Shown here: piece after piece, positions 7,784 to 15,766 of the stretch | How the letters are laid out: each line of letters begins with the position of its first letter | Numbering within the stretch: the stretch's first letter is position 1 | From: SABI01 sp963677695 | GTDB taxonomy: Bacteria; Spirochaetota; Spirochaetia; Sphaerochaetales; Sphaerochaetaceae | Direction of reading: 5' to 3' | NCBI GenBank assembly: GCA_963677695.2 | Contig: CAXXUJ010000002.1 | Coordinates: forward strand, 716,385 to 780,384 | DNA: 64,000 nt | Notes under the pieces: model-generated | What the model saw: the letters and a program-made list of their open reading frames with translations, nothing else | Database searches by the model: none | What the model was told of the DNA's origin: nothing | Made by a program: the position numbers and the translations under genes

Positions 7784-8047
7784 ATGAAATACAGTGATGA
7801 TGAAGACTACGATGATGAGATCTACGAAGATGAATATTCTGATGGTTCAGACCAGATAGAAGACTACTTCGACCCCGATGAATACCGCGAAGATGATGAT
7901 TATGACGGGTTTGACGATGAAAATGAGGAAGACGATATCGATGATTTCTTCCTTGACGAGTCTGACGAGACTGAAGTTGTCGATGACGATGATGACGACG
8001 ACTTCTACTTCGAAGACGACAACGATGACGAAGATTTCGACTACTGA
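7784..8047 (+). CDS. Extremely acidic small protein (unknown)
   Basis: 87 residues, of which about 51 are Asp or Glu with only one Lys and one Arg; most of the rest are Tyr, Phe, Ser and Ile. A run of seven Asp lies near residue 68. No signal peptide or membrane segment. It is likely disordered and strongly anionic: a possible DNA mimic, cation buffer or partner of a basic protein (inference). That it is a real gene is supported by a near-consensus promoter, a GGAGGAGG ribosome-binding site and a perfect hairpin terminator just after the stop. No family is recognised. The overlapping ORFs in other frames are products of GAT/GAC repetition. Confidence 0.8.
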   Translation: MKYSDDEDYDDEIYEDEYSDGSDQIEDYFDPDEYREDDDYDGFDDENEEDDIDDFFLDESDETEVVDDDDDDDFYFEDDNDDEDFDY

Positions 8048-8054
8048 TATACCC

Positions 8055-8080
8055 ATATGCCTGTCTGCAGACAGGCATAT
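8055..8080 (+). terminator. Hairpin terminator after the acidic protein gene
   Basis: Perfect 26-bp palindrome with 13-bp arms (ATATGCCTGTCTG and its complement) followed by CCTTTCTTCTG on the + strand, 7 bp after the stop codon. A real loop would use the central 4 nt. Confidence 0.75.
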
Positions 8081-8142
8081 CCTTTCTTCTGTTCTGTCAC
8101 TCTCTTACAATGACAAATTCTACTCACGCAGATAATGAAAAA

Positions 8143-9426
8143 TCAGAAAGTCACCAGGGCGGGTTCAAACGTATCCTCGAAATGACCGAGCCCCAGCTGT
8201 CCCGAGCTGTTATTTCCGAATGTATATACCGAACCATCCTCACATACAACGATAGAATGGTATGCGCCGCAGGCAATGTCAGTCACATGCTCCAGATCAA
8301 GCTGAACAGGAGTTGTACTACTCGTGAGATCAGGAATTCCCAACTGACCGAAGCTGTTGTCACCGGCAACCCAGACCTTTCCTGAGGAATCAAGAAGAAG
8401 AGTGTGATTATAACCTGATGCTATATCGGCAATTTCAGGAATATTCTGAATAATAGTCGGCTGATATACGCGCCAATCTGTGCTTCCGATTCCGAGTTTT
8501 CCATTGAAGTTTTCACCAAACGCTAAAACTGATCCATCTTCGAGGAGAATAAACGAAGACCATCCCCCAGCAGCAACCTTCATCGCGCGTTCTATACCCG
8601 GTATTTGAATTGGATACAATGTATTACTAATTCCCTGATTCAATCCTAACTGGCCATAATAGTTACCACCTGTAGCCTCAACAGTACCATCCGAATGAAG
8701 GGTCAGCAGGTGACCTTCTCCGTAGGCAACCATCGTGCAGATATTCAGGTGTTCAAGATATACAGGAGTGTCAACATGTCCTTCGATGTCGACATGCATA
8801 TTATCGTTGATATTATTTCCAGTTACCCATATTGTTCCATCGTTTTTCAGGTACATAGTGTGCAGAAAAGCTGCTTCAAGCTGTTTTACATCAGAGATAG
8901 AGGAAACAAGAGTGGGAACTGTATGTTCTAGAAAATCCCCTACTCCAAGCTGTCCGTATATATTTTCTCCGAAGCCCCAGATACTACCATCACGAAGATA
9001 TACTTCAGTATGATGAGGACCGCTGGAAACCTGATATCCTCCATCCATTATTTTATGAGGGATATTGGAATCAACAGTATTCCCGATTCCAAGTTGACCG
9101 AAAGAATTATCCCCGAAGGTCCATACCGAACTGTCTGCCAATAAGACTGAAGTATGCTCGTATCCACCCGAAATATGGACAGGCATTGACATATCTATTG
9201 GAGAATGTGAGTACCCATTGCCGTAACCGTAGGAATGGCCGTTCCCCTGAGCGTTTCCGTAGGCATTCCCATTCCCGATGCCATACATATGCCCGTTACT
9301 GGATTCAGTGTCAGGTGCTCTTGTCGTAGAGGCAGCGCTTTCTTCAAATGCTGAAATATTGCATGAAGTAAAACAGGGAAGTATAAGCAGGAGTGCAATA
9401 CCAATAGAGAAGGTAATCTTTTTCAT
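8143..9426 (-). CDS. RCC1/BNR-repeat lipoprotein
   Basis: 427 residues. Signal peptide with lipobox FTSC (Cys22), then a low-complexity Gly/Asn/Tyr linker at about residues 44-76 (repeats of GNGxxYG), then RCC1-type beta-propeller repeats of about 50 residues. Each carries a pattern such as VWTFGDNSFGQLGIGN, IWGFGENIYGQLGVGD, VEATGGNYYGQLGLNQ, VLAFGENFNGKLGIGS, VWVAGDNSFGQLGIPD and VYTFGNNSSGQLGLGH. Six to seven blades are visible, enough for a closed propeller. It should sit on a membrane surface and bind a ligand or protein; no enzymatic residue is evident. It stands alone and is convergent with the acidic protein gene. Confidence 0.85.
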   Translation of the reverse strand: MKKITFSIGIALLLILPCFTSCNISAFEESAASTTRAPDTESSNGHMYGIGNGNAYGNAQGNGHSYGYGNGYSHSPIDMSMPVHISGGYEHTSVLLADSSVWTFGDNSFGQLGIGNTVDSNIPHKIMDGGYQVSSGPHHTEVYLRDGSIWGFGENIYGQLGVGDFLEHTVPTLVSSISDVKQLEAAFLHTMYLKNDGTIWVTGNNINDNMHVDIEGHVDTPVYLEHLNICTMVAYGEGHLLTLHSDGTVEATGGNYYGQLGLNQGISNTLYPIQIPGIERAMKVAAGGWSSFILLEDGSVLAFGENFNGKLGIGSTDWRVYQPTIIQNIPEIADIASGYNHTLLLDSSGKVWVAGDNSFGQLGIPDLTSSTTPVQLDLEHVTDIACGAYHSIVVCEDGSVYTFGNNSSGQLGLGHFEDTFEPALVTF

Positions 9427-9759
9427 ATGGTAGTCCTTGCTTTAATGTATACATAAACTTACCATGCATTCAGATTGAAGTAAACATAAAACCTGCTTCA
9501 CTTTCGAGGCTGTACATAAAATCTCGGTTTTATGGGAGTACGGTAAGAACGAGACCAACTCCACCACAATAAACAGCTATATAGCAACAAATTCAATAAA
9601 GATATCCTGGAACGCCTTCTTATTCCACCGATTATTATCACGTTAATATTTTTATTTTTATACCCATTATGTCATATATTTCTGCTAATTCTGTGATATC
9701 ATAATTCATGTCTTACCAGCTGATATACATTTTATTTTAGCTAAAACAAGGAGGCGATT
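9427..9759 (+). other. Intergenic region between two divergent genes
   Basis: 333 bp, AT-rich in the right half. It must hold the promoters of the RCC1 lipoprotein (leftward) and of the Phd-Uma2 gene (rightward). A good AAGGAGG ribosome-binding site at about 9749-9755 serves the rightward gene. No RNA gene or convincing operator was recognised. Confidence 0.4.
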
Positions 9760-10497
9760 ATGAGAATAGCAACTTCAGTCTTACAGAATTCCTTCGGGAA
9801 GTATCTGAAAATGGCAATTGACGGCACCCCGATCTATGTAGAGAAGAACAATCAGCCCGTTGCCATCCTGAAAGGTCTCAGTGATGAAGAAAGGTGGTTT
9901 CTAAGAGAGGAAGCGGTAGAATATAAGGCAAAATCACGCTATTCCTATGCAGAATTCCTGGAAATAGCCGATAGAGAAGACAATACCTGCCAATACGAGC
10001 TGATCGACGGGAAGATTTATATGCTTGCCGGACCGAGAGTTCCTCACCAGAAGGCTGTGACCAGGCTTATCAGCACCATTTCCCATTACTTTGCAGATAA
10101 GCCATGTGAGCCATTCGTTTCGCCGTTGGATGTAAAACTTTATGGAGAAGCCGAATGCTTTGAAGATAACCCCAATGTCGTACAACCGGATATTCTTATT
10201 ATGTGTGATACAGAGAATATAGATGAAAACGGAATCTATCAGGGAATACCTGATCTTGTGATCGAAGTACTCTCCCCTTCAACGAAATCAAAGGATATCA
10301 TCATCAAGACACAGCTCTACATGACCAGCGGTATCAAAGAATACTGGATAGTCGATACCGAAGCACAGGTTTTATTCATCTATCATTTTGAAGAGAGGCA
10401 GCTGCAGGATCAATGGGTTTTCAAGATGGGAGAATTTGCTACGTCGATTACTTTCAAAGGGTTGACTATCGATATAGACAAGCTGTTCCTTGTCTGA
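9760..10497 (+). CDS. Phd/YefM-type domain fused to Uma2-family nuclease
   Basis: 245 residues in two parts. Residues 1-55 (RIATSVLQNSFGKYLKMAID, then IYVEKNNQPVAILKGL) match the DNA-binding fold of Phd/YefM antitoxins. Residues 60-245 match the Uma2 (DUF820) PD-(D/E)xK family: YELIDGKIYMLAG near 79, QPDILIMCD with Asp144, LVIEVLSPST with Glu169, and GIKEYWIVD. The nuclease core looks intact. No separate toxin is next to it; the downstream gene is thioredoxin on the other strand. The likely product is a DNA-binding protein with a nuclease domain, but the role of Uma2 proteins is not established. Confidence 0.8.
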   Translation: MRIATSVLQNSFGKYLKMAIDGTPIYVEKNNQPVAILKGLSDEERWFLREEAVEYKAKSRYSYAEFLEIADREDNTCQYELIDGKIYMLAGPRVPHQKAVTRLISTISHYFADKPCEPFVSPLDVKLYGEAECFEDNPNVVQPDILIMCDTENIDENGIYQGIPDLVIEVLSPSTKSKDIIIKTQLYMTSGIKEYWIVDTEAQVLFIYHFEERQLQDQWVFKMGEFATSITFKGLTIDIDKLFLV

Positions 10498-10546
10498 TAT
10501 GTGAATAGCAATTCGTCAATAACCTGAAATGGTTCATGCATGATTC

Positions 10547-10575
10547 TCAGCCGGAATCCATACGGTTCCGGCTGA
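10547..10575 (+). terminator. Hairpin between converging Phd-Uma2 and trxA
   Basis: TCAGCCGGAA (10547-10556) and its exact complement TTCCGGCTGA (10566-10575), 9-nt loop. The flanking tail AATTTCAT is only partly T-rich, so it may serve both directions weakly. Confidence 0.6.
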
Positions 10576-10617
10576 AATTTCATACAATTGCTACCTAGGG
10601 AGCAGTATGCGATTGTC

Positions 10618-10971
10618 TTATTTTACCTGGAGCACATCAGCAATAGCGCTTTCAAAGGATGCTTTCGGGAGTGCTCCCATAGCCATCTGAGGCTGACCTT
10701 CGGTCGGGCAGAAAAGGATGGAAGGAATACTCTGAATTCCGAACATACCTGCCAGCTCCTGCTGATCTTCTGTGTCCACTTTGTAGATATTCACTTTTCC
10801 CTCGTATTCTTTTGAAAGCTGTTCGAGGATCGGAGCGACCATCTTACAGGGACCGCACCAATCTGCGTAGAAATCTATGATACAGGGAAGTTCACCTTCG
10901 AATTTCCATTCAGTGCCGTTATCCCAGTTGAATACTTTTTCTTTAAATGTTTCGGTTGTTAATAATTCCAT
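10618..10971 (-). CDS. trxA: Thioredoxin
   Basis: 117 residues from the ATG at 10971, chosen because TAGGAGT lies just upstream; the longer frame to 11064 adds an unrelated tail. Contains IDFYADWCGPCKMVAPIL with the CGPC redox pair, then KVDTEDQQELAGMFGIQSIP with the cis-Pro loop. Reduces protein disulfides in the cytoplasm. It faces the XRE-cupin gene divergently. An extra 15 residues before the first strand make it slightly longer at the N-terminus than E. coli TrxA. Confidence 0.93.
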   Translation of the reverse strand: MELLTTETFKEKVFNWDNGTEWKFEGELPCIIDFYADWCGPCKMVAPILEQLSKEYEGKVNIYKVDTEDQQELAGMFGIQSIPSILFCPTEGQPQMAMGALPKASFESAIADVLQVK

Positions 10972-11054
10972 AGTTTGACTCCTATTGAGGCAAATATAGT
11001 ACCGATCCTGAGATGAGTAAAGGAACAAAGTCACAAAGACCCTTTCATGCCTTG

Positions 11055-11098
11055 TTGACAACATTTCATATTCATACGAATATCCACTATAGTATAAT
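11055..11098 (+). promoter_or_regulatory. Promoter region of the XRE-cupin operon
   Basis: TTGACA at 11055-11060 and TATAAT at 11093-11098 are present but too far apart for one promoter. Between them lies an inverted repeat ATATTC-ATAC-GAATAT (11068-11083), a possible operator. The exact -35/-10 pair is uncertain. Confidence 0.4.
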
Positions 11099-11127
11099 TA
11101 ATTTTCTATAGTAATTTCGAGGTGCGT

Positions 11128-11676
11128 ATGACTTCAGCAAATGAGACAATAAGCAGGAACCTGAAAAGAATACGGCAGGAAAGGAATATGACGTTGGATG
11201 CTCTTGCCGATCTGAGTGGGGTCAGTAAGAGCATGCTCAGTGAAATCGAGCGGTGTTCGAAGAGTCCGACGATTTCGGTACTGGAAAAGATCTGCAATGG
11301 AATCAACATCCCCCTGGCCCAGCTCACCCACACGAAGACACCTCAGGTATCAGTTGCGACACTCGATACAGTAAAACACTATTCTGCATGGGAAGGGTTT
11401 GAACTGTTCGTCATGTTCGAGTTCGACCCTGACAAGAAGTTTGAAATATTCCGCCATGTCATTGACCCGCATGCTGAAAGGAAATCAGAACGCCATGAAT
11501 CGGGACTGAGAGAGTATATCTTCTGTACCCGGGGCTCGTTCACTGTTGATATAGGAAATGATTCATACGATTTGACAGAGGGGGAGGCAATACAGTTCCT
11601 TGCAGACTGTTCTCATACCTACAGAAATCCAAATGAAAACGAAGCGCAGATACTCATGCTGCTCTACCACGAATAG
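11128..11676 (+). CDS. XRE-family regulator with C-terminal cupin
   Basis: 182 residues. The N-terminal HTH_3 domain (LKRIRQERNMTLDALADLSG, VSKSMLSEIERCSKSPTISV) is joined to a C-terminal cupin (RHESGLREYIFCTRGSFTVD, then LTEGEAIQFLADCSHTYRN). Members sense a small ligand through the cupin and repress or activate nearby genes. The ATG at 11128 is used because GAGG lies 5 nt upstream; an in-frame GTG at 11122 overlaps that site. The gene is 13 bp ahead of the YczE-like gene and upstream of an ABC transporter whose promoter has twin palindromes, so it is the leading candidate to bind them. Confidence 0.85.
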   Translation: MTSANETISRNLKRIRQERNMTLDALADLSGVSKSMLSEIERCSKSPTISVLEKICNGINIPLAQLTHTKTPQVSVATLDTVKHYSAWEGFELFVMFEFDPDKKFEIFRHVIDPHAERKSERHESGLREYIFCTRGSFTVDIGNDSYDLTEGEAIQFLADCSHTYRNPNENEAQILMLLYHE

Positions 11677-11689
11677 CGAGGTGATCACA

Positions 11690-12328
11690 ATGATCAGATA
11701 TATTCAGAAAACCCTCCGTCTTGTCTTCGGCCTCTTTCTCTTCGCTCTGGGAATATCGCTCAGTATTCAGGCAAATGTGGGCCTCTCTCCCTGGGATGCC
11801 TTCAGCATGGGCGTGGCATATAAGACAGGAATATCGTTCGGTAATATCATCGTCATTTCTGGACTTGTCATCATTCTCGCTGATTATATTCTGAAAGAGA
11901 AGATAGGGTTCGGAACAATCCTCAATGCGATTCTGATTGGGAAATTTGTCGACCTCATTCAATCTACTGCGATCATCCCCCTGATGACCAATTTCTACCT
12001 GGGAATCATCATGATACTCGCCGGTCAGCTGGTCATCTCGATCGGAAGTTTCTATTATATCGGAGCATCCCTCGGCTGCGGTCCTCGCGATGCCCTCATG
12101 GTCGCTCTCGGGAAAAGGATGCCTCGTGTCCCTATCGGTGTGATCAGGGGAATGATAGAAGGAACGGTACTCCTGATCGGATGGCTGCTCGGCGCTAAAA
12201 TCGGTCTCGGTACTGTGATATCGGCATTCGGAATCGGATTCATCCTTCAATTCACCTTCAGATTTCTTCGCTTCGATGTGAAGAACATTCAGCACGAGAG
12301 TGTTCTCGATACCATCTCATCCAAATAA
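11690..12328 (+). CDS. YczE/YitT-type membrane protein
   Basis: 212 residues from the ATG at 11690 (AGGTGAT site upstream). About five transmembrane helices. Landmarks of the YczE/YyaS family are NVGLSPWDAFSMGVAYKTGI near residue 28, and GASLGCGPRDALMVAL with the second Gly-rich half. The family is of unknown or transport-like function and is often next to regulators or amino acid genes. Co-transcribed with the XRE-cupin gene (13-bp gap). Confidence 0.8.
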   Translation: MIRYIQKTLRLVFGLFLFALGISLSIQANVGLSPWDAFSMGVAYKTGISFGNIIVISGLVIILADYILKEKIGFGTILNAILIGKFVDLIQSTAIIPLMTNFYLGIIMILAGQLVISIGSFYYIGASLGCGPRDALMVALGKRMPRVPIGVIRGMIEGTVLLIGWLLGAKIGLGTVISAFGIGFILQFTFRFLRFDVKNIQHESVLDTISSK

Positions 12329-12338
12329 TTTAAAAAAA

Positions 12339-12402
12339 GTTTCTACCCATAGAAACAATTTTCACTGTTTCTATTTACAGAAACATGTCGATGCGTTATA
12401 GT
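12339..12402 (+). promoter_or_regulatory. Promoter with twin palindromic operators ahead of the ABC transporter
   Basis: Two 18-bp near-identical palindromes: GTTTCTACCCATAGAAAC (12339-12356) and GTTTCTATTTACAGAAAC (12367-12384), centres 28 bp apart. The second contains TTTACA (12374-12379), which is 17 bp from TATAGT (12397-12402), a proper promoter. A protein on the second palindrome would cover the -35. The pair strongly suggests a dimeric repressor; the XRE-cupin protein just upstream is the obvious candidate (inference). Confidence 0.75.
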
Positions 12403-12436
12403 TCGATCATTACACGTTATTCAAGGGGGAATCACC

Positions 12437-13426
12437 ATGAGATTCACAAAGACAATTCTTATTGTTTCCATGATCGCCCTTCTTATCTCTCCTCTGTTTG
12501 CTCAGGGACAGGTAGAAGCGAAAGATGACGGAATCACTACAATCGGCGTATCTAAGATAGTTGCCCACCCTGCTCTTGATGCGATCGAACAGGGAATGAA
12601 AGACTACCTTGCAGAACAGGGTTATGAGATCACCTATGACGTACAGAACGCAAACGGTGATATCACAGCAGCTGCGCAGATCGCACAGAAGTTCAAGGCT
12701 GACAAGGTTGACCTTGTTGTCGGTATTGCAACTCCTACCGCTCAGGCCCTTGCCAATGTATTCGACACCACGCCGGTAATCTTCGGCGGAGTGACCGATC
12801 CCCTTGCAGCAGGCTTGGTTCCCTCCTATGAACCCAATGACGGTAATGTAGGCGGAGCAAGCGACAAGAACCCGGTCTATGATCAGGTGAAGACCTTTGC
12901 CGAGATCACCGGCCTCAAGAGTATCGGTATCATCTATACCAGCGGAGAAGCAAACGGTGTCCAGCTCAAGGATATGGTGGAAGAGGCTGCAGGTCAGCTC
13001 GGTCTCGGTTTCGTAGCAAGCGGCATCAGCAACTCAAGTGAAGTCAAGTCTGCTGCACTTGCACTCGCTCCAAGAGTTGACGGTATCTATGTAGGAACAG
13101 ACAACACTGTCGTCTCAGCTATCACAGGTATCAGCGATGTGGCTGCCCAGGCAGGTATCCCGATGTTCACTGCCGACCCGACAAGTGCCGAAGGCCTTGA
13201 TTACTTCATGGTCTGGGGTTTCGATTACTACACCCACGGACGAAAGACCGGTGTAGCTGTTGCAGAAGTACTCAGCGGCAGCAAAACTGCAGGTGAAGTG
13301 GGAACCCTCTTCTCTACCGATCCAGCTGAGTTCGAACTCTGGTTCAACCTCGGTGTAGCAAAGAAACTCGGTATCACGATACCTCAGAAGTATCTTGATG
13401 TGGCAGTCGTTCTTGACGAAGAATAG
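12437..13426 (+). CDS. ABC transporter substrate-binding protein (TrpX/DUF534-like)
   Basis: 329 residues. Signal peptide ending around Ala22-Gln23 (SPLFAQGQ), then the two-lobe PF04392-type fold: IGVSKIVAHPALDAIEQGMK, KADLVVGIATPTAQAL, TPVIFGGVTDPLAAGL, SIGIIYTSGEANG, and VDGIYVGTDNTVVSAI. Members carry tryptophan, other amino acids or unknown small ligands to a TrpY/TrpZ-type transporter. The next two genes are that permease and ATPase. A GGGGG ribosome-binding site precedes the ATG. Expression is probably controlled by the twin operators. The ligand cannot be read from the sequence. Confidence 0.88.
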   Translation: MRFTKTILIVSMIALLISPLFAQGQVEAKDDGITTIGVSKIVAHPALDAIEQGMKDYLAEQGYEITYDVQNANGDITAAAQIAQKFKADKVDLVVGIATPTAQALANVFDTTPVIFGGVTDPLAAGLVPSYEPNDGNVGGASDKNPVYDQVKTFAEITGLKSIGIIYTSGEANGVQLKDMVEEAAGQLGLGFVASGISNSSEVKSAALALAPRVDGIYVGTDNTVVSAITGISDVAAQAGIPMFTADPTSAEGLDYFMVWGFDYYTHGRKTGVAVAEVLSGSKTAGEVGTLFSTDPAEFELWFNLGVAKKLGITIPQKYLDVAVVLDEE

Positions 13427-13447
13427 CAGCTGAACGAATGAGTATCG

Positions 13448-13477
13448 GAGCGGTGCCTCGTGCACCGCTCTTGTTAT
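13448..13477 (+). terminator. Hairpin terminator between binding-protein and permease genes
   Basis: GAGCGGTGC and its exact complement GCACCGCTC with a 5-nt loop, then TTGTTATT. It lies 22 bp after the binding-protein stop. It probably lets a fraction of transcripts continue, giving more binding protein than permease. Confidence 0.7.
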
Positions 13478-13559
13478 TCTCCCCTATTCTATCCTTGACG
13501 AAGGATCTGTTATCACAGAGAATGGGTTCAAGAAAAAAACGTAGCAGGTATAGCATTTC

Positions 13560-14516
13560 ATGATTGAAGGTATTTTTGTTGATGGACTGATCTTTTCCAT
13601 CATGGTTCTCGGTGTACTGATCACCTATAGAATCCTCGACTTTCCGGATCTGACGACTGACGGTTCGTTCGCGACCGGCGCAGCTGTCGCGACGATTTCG
13701 ATAGTGAACGGCTGGGGACTCCTTCCCGCCATTCTCCTTGCCACCCTCGCAGGTGCAGCAGCCGGTGTGGTGACAGCAACGATCCATAACCATCTCAAGG
13801 TACCCGGCCTCCTTGCAGGAATTCTCACTATGACGATGCTCTACTCGATCAATATCAGGATTCTTGGTGGAAGAGCCAACGTCCCACTTCTGAGAATTGA
13901 AACGATTTATACGAGAATACCTGAGACCTTAAGTTTCCTCTCTGAACCGTGGGCGTTCCTTTTAGGAACACTGATCATTGTATTCATTGTGAAAAGCATC
14001 CTAGATCTCTTTTTCAAGACAGATCTCGGAATCTCGATCGGCGCTCTGGGAAGCAATGAACAGATGATTGTCTCTATGGGAATCAATCCCAGAGTTCTGA
14101 AGGTGATCGGTATCGCAGTGAGCAATGGTCTTATCGCCCTATCGGGCGGGCTATTAGCCCAGTACCAGGGATTTGCAGATGCAAACCTCGGTGTCGGTAT
14201 GGTTGTCCAGGGACTTGCGGCCATCATGATAGGTGAATTCCTCTTCAACACGAACAAGATATATCTTATTACCCTCCGTGTTGTGTTCGGTGCCATCATC
14301 TATAAGGGTCTGATGTTCTTCGGACGCTATTACGGCTACTATATCAATCTCACTCCGAGTGACCTGAAACTGCTTACCGGTATTCTGGTCATCATATCAC
14401 TTATCATTGCGAAATCACGTAATGCCGCGAGCAGCGCGGATGCACGAAAGAAGGCAATGAAGAAGAATAAAGCCCTCAGAGATTCCCCGAAGAAGGGAGA
14501 AACAGATCATGCTTAA
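13560..14516 (+). CDS. ABC transporter permease (TrpY-like)
   Basis: 318 residues, about eight or nine membrane helices, of the branched-chain/TrpY permease group. Typical strings are LGVLITYRILDFPDLTTDGS near the start, ATIHNHLKVPGLLAGILTM, and SNGLIALSGGLLAQYQGFAD. The last 30 residues are basic and cytoplasmic. Start at ATG 13560 has only a weak CAGGT site. It overlaps the ATPase gene by 8 bp. Confidence 0.88.
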   Translation: MIEGIFVDGLIFSIMVLGVLITYRILDFPDLTTDGSFATGAAVATISIVNGWGLLPAILLATLAGAAAGVVTATIHNHLKVPGLLAGILTMTMLYSINIRILGGRANVPLLRIETIYTRIPETLSFLSEPWAFLLGTLIIVFIVKSILDLFFKTDLGISIGALGSNEQMIVSMGINPRVLKVIGIAVSNGLIALSGGLLAQYQGFADANLGVGMVVQGLAAIMIGEFLFNTNKIYLITLRVVFGAIIYKGLMFFGRYYGYYINLTPSDLKLLTGILVIISLIIAKSRNAASSADARKKAMKKNKALRDSPKKGETDHA

Positions 14517-15300
14517 GATAGAACAGATATCCAAGGTATTCTACCCGGGAACCGTCAATGAGAAGACAGCCCTCGATTATATCAATCTCGATGTTGCAGA
14601 GGGAGATTTCGTCACTGTGGTAGGTTCGAACGGTTCAGGGAAATCGACCCTCTTCAATCTGATCGGAGGAACTTTCCCCGTAACCGGAGGGAAGATCATA
14701 CTCAACGGGAAGGATGTGACGGGCAAGCCCGAATACAAGAGAGCGTTCACTATAGGACGGATCTTCCAGGATCCCACCGTTGGAACGGCGGCAGCCATGT
14801 CGATTGAAGACAACATGATCACAGCCTTCAAAAAAGGGATGAAGGGACTCGTGTTCAGCCTCAACAACGCAAAACGGGAACTGTTCAAGAAGGAACTGCA
14901 GCAGCTATCCATGGGACTGGAGGAGCGCCTCAAGGACAATGTTGGTCTCCTTAGCGGAGGACAGCGGCAGGCTCTCACCCTCCTGATGACCGTACTCAGC
15001 AGACCTCAGCTCCTCCTCCTTGACGAACATACTGCGGCACTCGACCCGAGAAACGCACAGATCGTTATGGATCTCACGACCCAGTTCATAAAGAAATATA
15101 AACTGACGGCACTGATGGTCACGCACAACATGCAGCATGCGATCGATTACGGAAATCGTCTCATCATGATGGACGAAGGGAATATCATTCTCGACCTCAA
15201 GGAAGAGGAGAAAAAGAACCTTACCGTGCCTCGACTTGTCGAGATGTTCAAATCGATCAAGAACAGGGATTACACCTCAGACGAGGATCTTCTGTCCTGA
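14509..15300 (+). CDS. ABC transporter ATP-binding protein (TrpZ-like)
   Basis: 263 residues. Walker A GSNGSGKST near residue 39, Q-loop FQDPTVGT, signature LLSGGQRQAL, Walker B LLLLDEHTAALDP and switch VTHNMQ are all intact. Drives the permease encoded just upstream. It begins inside the last codons of that gene (overlap 8 bp), so the two are made together. Confidence 0.92.
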   Translation: MLKIEQISKVFYPGTVNEKTALDYINLDVAEGDFVTVVGSNGSGKSTLFNLIGGTFPVTGGKIILNGKDVTGKPEYKRAFTIGRIFQDPTVGTAAAMSIEDNMITAFKKGMKGLVFSLNNAKRELFKKELQQLSMGLEERLKDNVGLLSGGQRQALTLLMTVLSRPQLLLLDEHTAALDPRNAQIVMDLTTQFIKKYKLTALMVTHNMQHAIDYGNRLIMMDEGNIILDLKEEEKKNLTVPRLVEMFKSIKNRDYTSDEDLLS

Positions 15301-15329
15301 ACTGCTCAGCACAGTACAGATCTGAAGGG

Positions 15330-15351
15330 AGGAGTCTCCTCGCAGACTCCT
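15330..15351 (+). terminator. Weak hairpin after the ABC operon
   Basis: AGGAGTC / GACTCCT, 7-bp stem with 8-nt loop. It touches the stop codon of the converging PIN gene. The tail is not T-rich. Confidence 0.35.
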
Positions 15352-15766
15352 AATCCTTCAGCTGAGCCGCTACAATTTCTGAGGCGGAGAGAACAGGCAG
15401 CCTGCTGCCTGTGTAATCTCGTTTATTTCTGGTAATGATGATATCAATACCATGTTTATATGCTGCTATGAACTGTATGGAATCCTCGAAATCTCTTTCA
15501 CCCGCAGCCAGAGCTTCATCAATGACTGTTTCATCTATCGAGATCACGGAGAGTATCTTTCGAATCATGTTCAGATTTCTGAGCAACCGTTCCTTCCCTG
15601 CATACTTACTCATGATGTAATGAACGTTCGCCAGCACGATAGGAGATGTGAATCCTTGAAACTCTCCCCGCTCAATCATGGTGAACAGAGCCGCAGCAGC
15701 TTTATAGTCATTCCTTTCAGTCAACAGATCTAACAAGATGTCGGAATCAATGAAGAGTTTAGTCAT
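15350..15766 (-). CDS. PIN-domain toxin (PIN_3 type)
   Basis: 138 residues. PIN-fold RNase: KLFIDSDILLDLLTER carries the first Asp pair, then a Glu region, then AAGERDFEDSIQFIAA with the DxxD-like acids and IIITRNKRDY near the end. Expected to be an RNase inhibited by the partner antitoxin encoded just upstream, which it overlaps by 8 bp. This class is often tagged as type II toxin-antitoxin; activity is unproven. Confidence 0.8.
   Translation of the reverse strand: MTKLFIDSDILLDLLTERNDYKAAAALFTMIERGEFQGFTSPIVLANVHYIMSKYAGKERLLRNLNMIRKILSVISIDETVIDEALAAGERDFEDSIQFIAAYKHGIDIIITRNKRDYTGSRLPVLSASEIVAAQLKD

Noticed and set aside
7758..8135. Several ORFs in other frames of the acidic gene
   Set aside because: They arise from GAT/GAC repetition (Met/Thr-rich and Ile/Val-rich shadows) and lack ribosome-binding sites.
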